A stretch of DNA of 64,000 nucleotides, from positions 62,001-126,000 of the forward strand of contig JANYEA010000032.1 of NCBI GenBank assembly GCA_025363385.1. Direction: 5' to 3'. Numbering within the stretch: the stretch's first letter is position 1; every line of letters starts with the position of its first letter. The notes under the pieces are model-generated. The model was not told the DNA's origin, did no database searches, and was given only the letters and a program-made list of their open reading frames with translations. The DNA is from Bacteroidota bacterium (GTDB taxonomy: Bacteria > Bacteroidota > Bacteroidia > Chitinophagales > Chitinophagaceae). This document shows positions 9,509 to 17,113 of this stretch, in pieces. Made by a program: the position numbers and the translations under genes.

Positions 9509-10792
9509 TTATTTTTTCACGGCACCATCTTTCATCACCCATTTCACATCTTCTAAAAGTTTAATATCCTTACTAGGATCTCCTTTTAGCGCTATCAGAT
9601 CTGCATAAGCACCCGTCTTGATTTCGCCAATTTTTTGGGTTTGCCCAAGTAATTCTGCCGCCACAATCGTGGCAGATTGAATGGCCTGCAGGTTGGTCAT
9701 ACCAAAGCCAACCATATATGAAAAATCTTTAGCCTGGGGCAACTTCCAATCGTATCCCCCAATATCGGTACCGTACGCAATTTTAACCCCTGCTTTGAGG
9801 GCTTTTTTAAATAATTCGGGTTCCGATTGCGTAAAATAAAGGTTGATGGGGCTTCCTGCTTTTGCCCTTCCTTCTGCTACATATTCGTTAACGTAAATAG
9901 TTGGGCACCAGTACACTTTTTTATCAACCATTAATTTGATGCATTCATCATCCATACCAAAACCGTGTTCAATACTACTGGCACCTGCATTGATAGCTGC
10001 AATAATTCCATCGCGTGTTACTGCATGTGCACAAAGCTTTTTATTGGATCGAAGTGTTTCATCTCCAATGGAATTGATTTCATCGTTGGTAAAATTGGGG
10101 AGGCTTCTATAAGATCCATCCGCTTGTTTGGTATATCCGCGATCTGCATAAATTTTAATCCAGTCTGCCCCGTGCGCAATCTGATCTCGAACGGCCCTTC
10201 TGCCTTCATCAGCTCCTGTAATTTCTTGCAATCCCTTGGGCATTTTTAGCTCCCAGGCATAATCCGACTCTTTAAGGGGGTAGTGTCCGGTGGTATTGAT
10301 AGCTAGGGTGGAAATATACATTCTGGGCCCTTCCATTTCACCTTTATTGATGGCTTTTTTAATATCAGCATCTGCAAATCCGGCTCCTTCCGTACCTAGG
10401 TCGCGAATGGTGGTGAAGCCATTCATCAAACTCTGTTTTGCACTTCTTACTGCAAGAATGGTTCGATAAGGGATCGATTCTCTGAGTACTTGAACATCGT
10501 AATCTTCACTGGTAATATCGCCTTGTAAAAGCACGTGTGTATGGCAATCGATGAGGCCCGGCATTACGGTAAATGCAGAGAGGTTGATGCTGGTATCTGC
10601 TTTTAATTTGAAACCCGCTGCTGGGGAAATTGACTCGATCAGGTTTCCTTTGATAAAAATCACCTGATTCTGTAAAATTTCGCCAGTGCGGGTATTCAAA
10701 ACCTGACCGCAGGTAATAGCTGTAGTTTTTTGTGCTGCTACAAGACCTACCAGAAATAAGGATATAAAGAGTGGGAATATTTTTTTAGTCAT
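9509..10792 (-). CDS. Secreted amidohydrolase family protein (imidazolonepropionase/prolidase-like)
   Basis: A 427-aa metal-dependent hydrolase of the amidohydrolase superfamily. A Sec signal peptide (MTKKIFPLFISLFLVGLVAAQ) indicates export to the periplasm. Metal and catalytic motifs are visible in order: DCHTHV, the KIYADRGY lysine segment, HAVTRDG, SIEHGFGMD and YGTDIGG. Relatives include Xaa-Pro dipeptidases and imidazolonepropionase-like enzymes, and the substrate cannot be decided. It lies 46 bp upstream of the carB half gene on the same strand. Confidence 0.85.
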   Translation of the reverse strand: MTKKIFPLFISLFLVGLVAAQKTTAITCGQVLNTRTGEILQNQVIFIKGNLIESISPAAGFKLKADTSINLSAFTVMPGLIDCHTHVLLQGDITSEDYDVQVLRESIPYRTILAVRSAKQSLMNGFTTIRDLGTEGAGFADADIKKAINKGEMEGPRMYISTLAINTTGHYPLKESDYAWELKMPKGLQEITGADEGRRAVRDQIAHGADWIKIYADRGYTKQADGSYRSLPNFTNDEINSIGDETLRSNKKLCAHAVTRDGIIAAINAGASSIEHGFGMDDECIKLMVDKKVYWCPTIYVNEYVAEGRAKAGSPINLYFTQSEPELFKKALKAGVKIAYGTDIGGYDWKLPQAKDFSYMVGFGMTNLQAIQSATIVAAELLGQTQKIGEIKTGAYADLIALKGDPSKDIKLLEDVKWVMKDGAVKK

Positions 10793-10843
10793 GCCTTCGT
10801 TTTATGTTACAATGTACAAATAAACTGTAACAGAAAACGGTTA

Positions 10844-11215
10844 CTATTGTTCGCCCTTCTGGGGTTCGTTGTTGGGTCTTCTCCAGGTACGACATTTATT
10901 GCGCCATTCTTCTTTCATTTTTTCTCTTTCTTCAGGGCTCATATGTGCTAATTTTTCTTTCATCATATTTTTCCAGTGTTGGCGTGGCCCACAACCACCC
11001 CTTGAATGGAAACCGCCGAATAAAATTTTACTCAGTACCAGTATGCCGATGGCTTGTAAAAAACTGATGGGAGATACGTGTACTACCTCGGTTAATATAC
11101 CATTCCATAAACGCATCACTACATAACTTAAGAGCGATCCAAATGCGGCTGCCATTGCAGTGAAGCCGATAACTTTTTTAATCCAAAATTTCTTGTTCAT
11201 AATATTTTCTTTCAT
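10844..11215 (-). CDS. Small membrane protein coupled to an ECF sigma factor
   Basis: A 123-aa protein with two hydrophobic segments (about residues 14-33 and 45-65), then a basic and acidic C-terminal tail containing MSPEEREKMKEEW. Its ATG overlaps the stop of the sigma-factor gene as TAATG, so translation is probably coupled. ATG six codons in (MNKKFWIKK) is an alternative start. Membrane proteins encoded directly after an ECF sigma gene often restrain it, so an anti-sigma-like role is possible, but no known anti-sigma domain is recognisable. Otherwise hypothetical. Confidence 0.7.
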   Translation of the reverse strand: MKENIMNKKFWIKKVIGFTAMAAAFGSLLSYVVMRLWNGILTEVVHVSPISFLQAIGILVLSKILFGGFHSRGGCGPRQHWKNMMKEKLAHMSPEEREKMKEEWRNKCRTWRRPNNEPQKGEQ

Positions 11216-11796
11216 TAATAATTTAATAGTTCGTCGCGCAGGCTTGCTAGTCTTTCTCTCAAATGCAATACAGCATAGCGTTTGCGACTTAATAAGGTAT
11301 TGATGGTTTCTCCGGTTTGTTCAGAAATGGTTTTAAATGGAACCCCTTCTATTTCGTTCAACACAAATACTTCTTTTTGTGCTTCAGGCAATTCGTCTAA
11401 GGCTTCATTTAAAGTTTCCCAGAAAAGATTTCTTAAGTAAGCCGTTTCTGGGTTATTACCATTGTCGAGAAAAAGTTCTGACCAATCAAGGCCCATGTCA
11501 TCATCTGCATCTATAAACAAATCGTTAATCAATTCCGGTTTTTGCTTACGTTGTTTATCGGTTATTTTATTTCTGGTAACAGTAAATAACCATGCAGTAA
11601 GTTGTTCAATGGGTTTGGTGTTTCCAATGAACTGATAAAAAACATCCTGCAGTATGTCTTCCACATCGGCTTCATTGTTCACCCTTTTACGGATGAATCC
11701 CTTCAAGCGTTTGGTATACGAATTGATCACTTCTGTGATATTGCTCTTGCCTTTTTCTGTCATGTTAGCCGGTATGGTCAATGCATTGCTCATCAA
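11215..11796 (-). CDS. ECF-type RNA polymerase sigma factor
   Basis: A 193-aa sigma-70 family protein. Region 2 is visible in ADVEDILQDVFYQF and AWLFTVTRNKITDKQRK, and region 4 in LDELPEAQKEVFVLNEIEG followed by the helix-turn-helix around FKTISEQTGETINTLLSRKRYAV. It should direct RNA polymerase to a small regulon. It forms a translationally coupled pair with the small membrane protein downstream. Two adjacent ATG codons are possible starts. Confidence 0.93.
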   Translation of the reverse strand: MMSNALTIPANMTEKGKSNITEVINSYTKRLKGFIRKRVNNEADVEDILQDVFYQFIGNTKPIEQLTAWLFTVTRNKITDKQRKQKPELINDLFIDADDDMGLDWSELFLDNGNNPETAYLRNLFWETLNEALDELPEAQKEVFVLNEIEGVPFKTISEQTGETINTLLSRKRYAVLHLRERLASLRDELLNY

Positions 11797-11841
11797 TAAT
11801 AAGGTAGACGGACAGTAAAAGAGAATATTTTAAAAAAAACC

Positions 11842-13125
11842 TTATTTTATTTCACAAAGCTCTTCCCAGCGGGTAGTATAACGTGGACTTCTCAGTTCCT
11901 GCCTCATTTTCCAATCGCGTTCCACACCTGCTGCTGCAAACTTTAGTGTGTCGTTGCGCATGGCGAAATTGATATTGTCCATCATGCTCATGAGCATTCT
12001 ATTTTTTTCTGAAGCGGGTGCTTTGAATAAAGAAGCTTGAATGGAATTATCTGGTACGATGCCACTGAGTATAACACCGGCTTTCTTGTAGATGCGCCCT
12101 TTTTCAAAAAGCCTTTCGGTTAATTCTAATGCTGCTTTGATGAGTTCGTTTGTGAGCGATGTGGCTATGGGCAGGTTGATATAGCTGCTAATGCTGGCTC
12201 CATGCTGATAATAGCGCGTATCTGTTACGGGTTCTTTTGCAATCATCATTACACTGATGCAACTTGCGGCCGAGTGTTGCCTGCGTAGTTTTTCTGCGGC
12301 ACGCGAAGTATAAGTAGCCACGGCTTCTTTAATATGTTCCAGTTCGGTTACTGCCGATCCAAACATGCGCGTGGTAGCAATGATTTTTTTGGTAAGGCGT
12401 TCGTCTTCCATTTCTTTGCTAGGCAAACCATTGAGTTCGCGAATCAATTTGGCGCCTACTACACCTCCGAGGTTTTTGCTTGCCCAGGCGATGTCTTTTT
12501 TGCTTAATTCCAGTGCGTTATTGATTTGATAGAGTTGTAATTTTTTTGCGTACTGATGGCCAACTCCCCAGATGTCTTCTACCGGTGTTCTTTCCAATGC
12601 TTGCGATATTTTTCTGGGGCTATCCAAGATCAAGACACAGTTGGTAACTACTTTATTTTTCTTGCACAATCGGTTGGCCACTTTGCTGAGCACTTTGGTA
12701 GGAGCCACGCCAATAGATACTTTGATGCCGGTCCATTGTTCTACGGTATCTTTTATTTGAAAAGAAATTGCGGGCAAGTCTTTGGGTGCGATATGCGATA
12801 AATCCAGAAAAGCCTCGTCCACCGAATACACTTCTACAGCCCCCGGCGGAAGCATGGTTCGCAGCGTTTCCATCACTCGCCAACTAAGATCACCATAGAG
12901 GTTATAATTCGATGAAAAAGTAGCCACCCCATGTTTTTCTATCAGGTCTCTTGCCTTAAAATAGGGGCCGCCCATTTCCACACCCACCTGCTTTGCCTCA
13001 TCGGTTCTGGAGATAATGCAGCCATCGTTATTGCTCAATACAATTACGGGCCGCCCCTCTAAGGCTGGCTGAAATAATTTCTCGCAGGAGCAATAAAAAC
13101 TGTTGCAGTCGATAATGGCTTTCAT
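11842..13125 (-). CDS. umuC: Y-family DNA polymerase V catalytic subunit UmuC
   Basis: A 427-aa translesion DNA polymerase. The catalytic acidic residues are intact: Asp6 in IIDCNSFYCSCEKLF and the Asp-Glu pair in VYSVDEAFLDL. A thumb/little-finger region follows, then a sliding-clamp binding-like motif QASLF and the usual SPRYTTRWEEL near the end. It lies 15 bp downstream of umuD as one operon. G+C in sampled lines is about 40-50%, above most of the window. The polymerase appears functional even though the partner UmuD looks non-cleavable. Confidence 0.95.
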   Translation of the reverse strand: MKAIIDCNSFYCSCEKLFQPALEGRPVIVLSNNDGCIISRTDEAKQVGVEMGGPYFKARDLIEKHGVATFSSNYNLYGDLSWRVMETLRTMLPPGAVEVYSVDEAFLDLSHIAPKDLPAISFQIKDTVEQWTGIKVSIGVAPTKVLSKVANRLCKKNKVVTNCVLILDSPRKISQALERTPVEDIWGVGHQYAKKLQLYQINNALELSKKDIAWASKNLGGVVGAKLIRELNGLPSKEMEDERLTKKIIATTRMFGSAVTELEHIKEAVATYTSRAAEKLRRQHSAASCISVMMIAKEPVTDTRYYQHGASISSYINLPIATSLTNELIKAALELTERLFEKGRIYKKAGVILSGIVPDNSIQASLFKAPASEKNRMLMSMMDNINFAMRNDTLKFAAAGVERDWKMRQELRSPRYTTRWEELCEIK

Positions 13126-13140
13126 AGATTCTGTAAGCTT

Positions 13141-13575
13141 TTAGTGCAAACTGTGAATGGCATAGACTACTACACCCCAAGCGGTATAATTACTGAACTC
13201 TTCAATTTGCAGCTGCCCGTATTTTTTATTTTCGGCAATCAGGGTAACCCCCTTCATATGTGTTAGCAAACGGCGAACCAATAACTCGCCATTGATTACG
13301 GCTACGATTACTTTGCCGTTTACGGCCTTAATGCTACGATCTACAATTAATACATCGCCATGGTGAATGCCCGCACCGATCATGGCATCGCTATTCATGC
13401 GGAAAAAGAAGGTGGCTGGCTTATTTCGGATCAGCTGCTCGTTTAAATCGATACCCCTTTCCATATAATCGTCGGCGGCGGCCCCGAAGCCCGTAGCATT
13501 GGCAGTGGGTACTTCCCACTGATCGAAATTCTTGCTGCCTTTATAGGAGGCACTGCCCCATTCGTCGCTAAACAT
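13141..13575 (-). CDS. umuD: UmuD-like protein with both catalytic residues replaced
   Basis: A 144-aa S24/LexA-fold protein aligned by eye with E. coli UmuD along its length (GFGAAADDYMERGIDLNEQLI against GFPSPAADYVEQRIDLNQLLI). The serine of GDSM (E. coli Ser60) is Ala in NSDAMIGAGI, and the catalytic lysine of TVKKL (Lys97) is Arg in LVRRLL. The scissile Cys-Gly becomes Thr-Gly at residues 28-29. RecA-stimulated self-cleavage therefore appears impossible. It may act uncleaved as a structural partner of UmuC. The sequence is otherwise intact and has a proper ATG. Confidence 0.9.
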   Translation of the reverse strand: MFSDEWGSASYKGSKNFDQWEVPTANATGFGAAADDYMERGIDLNEQLIRNKPATFFFRMNSDAMIGAGIHHGDVLIVDRSIKAVNGKVIVAVINGELLVRRLLTHMKGVTLIAENKKYGQLQIEEFSNYTAWGVVVYAIHSLH

Positions 13576-13595
13576 GATAAATAAATTTTAATATG

Positions 13596-13623
13596 CTAAA
13601 ATATTTAGTAAATTTATACTAAA
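13596..13623. promoter_or_regulatory. Overlapping palindromic operator between umuDC and the 2H-like gene
   Basis: The 74-bp divergent gap contains a perfect 7-bp inverted repeat TTTAGTA-N6-TACTAAA. It overlaps a second palindrome, CTAAAATATTTAG, giving three related half-sites (TGCTAAA, TTTAGTA, TACTAAA). The position suits a repressor controlling both divergent genes. A LexA-like SOS repressor is a reasonable guess, but the sequence is not the E. coli or Bacillus LexA box. Confidence 0.6.
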
Positions 13624-13649
13624 ATAGTTATCGTTATAAAATTTTATTT

Positions 13650-14246
13650 ATGGAAATGAGCAGATTACAACAAGGTGGAAATAGCATTTCGAGTGGTATT
13701 CATTTCAGTGAATACTTGCTAGTGGCGCATCCGGGACTGGATTTGCATGATAAAATTTTAGGTGAGCAGGAATATTTTTCGCTGCACTATTTAGAGCGCA
13801 CGGTAATTAAAATGAAACCCCATATTGAGCTGGCCTCTTTTCATGCACGCGAAGAAATGGAGCCCACACTTATTCGGTGGATGCATCGGATCATTAGCCA
13901 GCAGCAGGCTTTTAGTTGTACGCTCAATAATTTCAGTGGATTTCCGCCGGATACGCTTTATCTGCGTATTCCAGAACCAGCGGCCATACAGCGATTAACA
14001 GCTGGACTGGAACAATTAAATGATTATGTAAAAACCAATGATTGCCCCGCAATTCGCATCAATACAAAGCCCGTGGTTTCGGTAGCTAAAAGACTAACCG
14101 AAAAAAACTACCTGCGTGCCATGCTCGATTTTTCACAAAGAAGTTTTCATGAAATATTTGAGGTGAAAGAACTGTTATTATTACGCCGAAGCCATGCATT
14201 CGATGGGTACAAGCAGGTAAATAAGTTTGTATTGCAGCCAGTATAG
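13650..14246 (+). CDS. 2H phosphoesterase (LigT/2'-5' RNA ligase-like) superfamily protein, degenerate motifs
   Basis: A 198-aa protein with the fold pattern of Bacteroidota 2'-5' RNA ligase-family proteins: paired halves and a C-terminal LLLLRR segment. The family needs two HxT/S motifs. Here the first reads PHIELASF, keeping the His but with Glu for Thr/Ser, and the second reads PVVSVAKRL, where the His is lost. The protein is therefore probably catalytically inactive or altered. It is divergent from umuDC and shares that region's raised G+C and the palindromic operator, suggesting co-regulation. Confidence 0.7.
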   Translation: MEMSRLQQGGNSISSGIHFSEYLLVAHPGLDLHDKILGEQEYFSLHYLERTVIKMKPHIELASFHAREEMEPTLIRWMHRIISQQQAFSCTLNNFSGFPPDTLYLRIPEPAAIQRLTAGLEQLNDYVKTNDCPAIRINTKPVVSVAKRLTEKNYLRAMLDFSQRSFHEIFEVKELLLLRRSHAFDGYKQVNKFVLQPV

Positions 14247-14259
14247 CAACTGCCTATTA

Positions 14260-14700
14260 TTAATGATTAGTCTCGGTTAAATCTTTTAGTTCTTGTAAAA
14301 ATTCTGAGGCACTTTCTTTGGGCAACCCATCCCAGGAACGAAGTATATTTCCTTTTGCATCTAGAATAGCCGTAAAAGGGAAACTCCCTTTTGAATTGTA
14401 CTTATCGGCTAACTGATCGTTCTGTTTTTGCAGGTCTTTCGCCAACTGATTTTTTTTCTGTCTCGGAAAATCCGCATTCATCATTACAAGCTTTTCTCCG
14501 GCAAATTGTTTAAAAGATTCGTTTTCGAATATTTCTTTATGCATCCTGATGCAGGGCCCGCACCAATCAGAGCCTGAAAAATTGAGTAAGATGTATTTAT
14601 GCTCTTTACTGGCAGTAGACTTGGCTTTTTCAAAATTGGTTTCCCAATTAGTGAACGACATCAATAAAAAACTTAATAAAATAATTCCGGTGAATTTCAT
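14260..14700 (-). CDS. Periplasmic thioredoxin-family protein
   Basis: A thioredoxin-fold protein of 146 aa with the redox motif SDWCGPCIRMHKEIF. MKFTGIILLSFLLMSFTNW is a Sec signal peptide, so I start at this ATG rather than eight codons upstream as in the ORF track. It resembles DUF255/thioredoxin_7-type proteins that reduce exported cysteine proteins. It is convergent with the 2H-like gene, 13 bp apart. No redox partner is adjacent. Confidence 0.87.
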   Translation of the reverse strand: MKFTGIILLSFLLMSFTNWETNFEKAKSTASKEHKYILLNFSGSDWCGPCIRMHKEIFENESFKQFAGEKLVMMNADFPRQKKNQLAKDLQKQNDQLADKYNSKGSFPFTAILDAKGNILRSWDGLPKESASEFLQELKDLTETNH

Positions 14701-14909
14701 GATCTGGGGTTTAAAAATAAACAAGGATGCTATTTAGAATAGATCGTTGCCCGCTAAATTTTCAACCCAAAGCTGATGGATTTGCTGCAATTGTTTTGTT
14801 AAAAAAATCAATACGATCATTAGTAAAGGGGAATAAAAAGGGAAAAGGATACTTGGGCATTTATTAGGTCTTTCGATTCTTAAGATTAAATTCGCGCTAA
14901 ACCTAGTTA

Positions 14910-16352
14910 ATGGAGGATGTGATTGTAGCTATTGAAGCACTATTTTTTGAATTTAAGAAAGCAGGAGCAGGCAGGATTGAAAAATTGCCACAAAGCGGAG
15001 GTGATCGTGTGTATTTCAGAATATATTTCAAAACAGAAACCTATATAGCCACCTATAATTTGCACGTTAAAGAGAACCAAACATTTATTGCGTTCAGTAA
15101 GCATTTTAAGAGCAAGGGGTTGCCCGTACCGGAAGTATTGCTGGTAAATCAGGACCAAACCATTTATCTGCAGGAAGACCTTGGAACAGCTTCTTTATTA
15201 AACGAGTTAGAGCAACAAGGGCACGGCGAAAAAACCTATCGTTTATTTCAAAAAAGCTTAACGGCGCTGGCAAGTGTACAAATAAAGGGAGATGCTGGAT
15301 TAGATTATAGTTTATGTTTAACTGCAAAGGAATTTGGAAAGCAAGCTATTTTGAGCGACCTGCTTTATTTTAAATATTATTTTTTAGATACCCTGCAATT
15401 GCCATACGATAAGCAGGCAATGATGGACGATTTCGACGCATTGAGTACCTATCTTACAAGAACAGAGAACAAGTATTTTATGTTCCGCGATTTCCAGAGT
15501 CGCAATATTATTGTAAACAAGGAGGCCGTTCATTTTATCGATTTTCAGGGTGGAATGAAGGGTGCTTTGCAATACGATGCGGCTTCATTATTATGGCAGG
15601 CAAAAGCAGAATTGAGTGAGCAATGGAAGGATGATTTGCTGGCATTTTATATGGATGAAATAAATAAGCTATTGGATCGCCCGGTTGATACAAATACTTT
15701 TGTAAGTCAGTATAATGGATATGTGTTGATTCGTTTATTACAAGTGATGGGGGCATATGGATTTAGGGGCCTCTTTGAAAGGAAAGCGCATTTTTTAACC
15801 AGTATTCCTTTGGGATTGAAAAATTTAAAATTCTTTTTAGAGCATAAAAGTGTTGGAATTTATACACCTGAGTTCGATAGGGTTTTGCGTTTAGTTGTTT
15901 CAGATGAAATTGTGCAACGCTTTGAACCGCAGCAAGCCAATGAGGATACGCCTTTACTCATTGAAGTAAATAGCTTTAGTTATAAGAAAGGAATTCCGGT
16001 AGATGATAGTGCTAACGGTGGTGGTTTTGTTTTTGATATGCGCAGCATTTTAAACCCGGGTCGATTTGATGATTATAAAACACTGAGTGGTAAAGATAAA
16101 TCGGTACAAGATTTTCTGGAAAAGCGTACCAGGATGAATGAGTATTTAAATAGTGTTTGGGACCTGGTAGATATTGCAGTAGAAGACTATTTGAAAAGAG
16201 GCTTTAGTCATTTGCAAATAAATTTTGGTTGCACTGGTGGGCAGCATCGAAGTGTGTACGCAGCCGAACAAACTGCCCGACATTTGAGAAATAAGTACAA
16301 GGTGAAATTGGTATTAACACATACCAACACAGCCAATTGGTTTAAAGGATAA
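14910..16352 (+). CDS. AmgK-like sugar kinase fused to a RapZ C-terminal domain
   Basis: A 480-aa two-domain protein. Residues about 20-320 are an APH-type kinase with the catalytic loop MFRDFQSRNIIV and the metal-binding HFIDFQGG, as in AmgK (MurNAc/GlcNAc anomeric kinase). Residues about 345-480 match the C-terminal domain of RapZ, with NFGCTGGQHRSVYAAEQ; in E. coli this domain senses glucosamine-6-phosphate. A MurU-like uridylyltransferase follows 10 bp later, supporting a peptidoglycan sugar salvage route to UDP-MurNAc. The P-loop half of RapZ is absent. The substrate is inferred, not shown. Confidence 0.82.
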   Translation: MEDVIVAIEALFFEFKKAGAGRIEKLPQSGGDRVYFRIYFKTETYIATYNLHVKENQTFIAFSKHFKSKGLPVPEVLLVNQDQTIYLQEDLGTASLLNELEQQGHGEKTYRLFQKSLTALASVQIKGDAGLDYSLCLTAKEFGKQAILSDLLYFKYYFLDTLQLPYDKQAMMDDFDALSTYLTRTENKYFMFRDFQSRNIIVNKEAVHFIDFQGGMKGALQYDAASLLWQAKAELSEQWKDDLLAFYMDEINKLLDRPVDTNTFVSQYNGYVLIRLLQVMGAYGFRGLFERKAHFLTSIPLGLKNLKFFLEHKSVGIYTPEFDRVLRLVVSDEIVQRFEPQQANEDTPLLIEVNSFSYKKGIPVDDSANGGGFVFDMRSILNPGRFDDYKTLSGKDKSVQDFLEKRTRMNEYLNSVWDLVDIAVEDYLKRGFSHLQINFGCTGGQHRSVYAAEQTARHLRNKYKVKLVLTHTNTANWFKG

Positions 16353-16362
16353 ATTTTATTAG

Positions 16363-17097
16363 ATGAAAGCGATGTTATTTGCGGCAGGTTTGGGTACTAG
16401 GTTGAAACCCTTTACAGACAGCCATCCCAAGGCATTGGCTGTAGTAAATGGAAAAACTTTATTAGAAAGAAATATCCGGTACTTGCAAAAATTCGGGATC
16501 CACGAAGTGATTATAAACGTGCATCATTTTGCAGATCAAATTATAGATGCCATAGAAAAAAAGGAAGGTTGGGGTTCAAAAATTACGATCTCAGATGAGA
16601 GGGATGAAGTATTAGAAACAGGAGGAGGCCTTCAAAAAGCAGCCTGGTTTTTTGAAGGAAAAAAAGAATTTGTAGTAATGAATGTAGACATCCTAACAGA
16701 TTTGGATCTCAGTGAAATGATCATGCAGCATCAACAAGAGAAGCCTTTGGCAACATTGGCTGTTACACAAAGAAAAACATCTAGGTATTTTTTATTTGAT
16801 TGGAATAGTCATTTATGCGGATGGAGAAATATACAAACGGGTGAAGAAAAACCGGCAGATTTAAAAACTAGTTTTGAAGATTATGATGAATTGAAAATGA
16901 AAGCTTTTAGTGGCATTCATATAATAGATCCGATCATTTTTTCATTGATAGAGCAAAAAGGAAAGTTTTCAATGGTGGAGGTTTATCTGAATCTGATGAA
17001 GAAAAAAAAGATCAATAGCTTCGATCATACAGGTGGGGTACTTGTTGATGTGGGATCGTCAGAAAGCCTAGTGATAGCAGAAGGATTTTTTAGTTAA
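16363..17097 (+). CDS. murU: MurU-like nucleotidyltransferase (N-acetylmuramate-1-phosphate uridylyltransferase)
   Basis: A 244-aa sugar-1-phosphate nucleotidyltransferase with the N-terminal signature AAGLGTRLKPFTDSHPKAL, an ETGGGLQKA segment and an Asp pair in VMNVDIL for metal binding. The short length and lack of a C-terminal acyltransferase domain fit MurU. The kinase gene directly upstream would supply sugar-1-phosphate, and the pair resembles the AmgK-MurU cell-wall salvage pathway that bypasses MurA. A mannose-1-phosphate guanylyltransferase-like role cannot be excluded. Confidence 0.8.
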   Translation: MKAMLFAAGLGTRLKPFTDSHPKALAVVNGKTLLERNIRYLQKFGIHEVIINVHHFADQIIDAIEKKEGWGSKITISDERDEVLETGGGLQKAAWFFEGKKEFVVMNVDILTDLDLSEMIMQHQQEKPLATLAVTQRKTSRYFLFDWNSHLCGWRNIQTGEEKPADLKTSFEDYDELKMKAFSGIHIIDPIIFSLIEQKGKFSMVEVYLNLMKKKKINSFDHTGGVLVDVGSSESLVIAEGFFS

Positions 17098-17113
17098 ACT
17101 GCAATTGTAGGAA

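Noticed and set aside
14260-14724. Longer thioredoxin-family start (MFIFKPQIM...)
   Set aside because: The extra residues would precede an otherwise standard signal peptide; the internal ATG is preferred.
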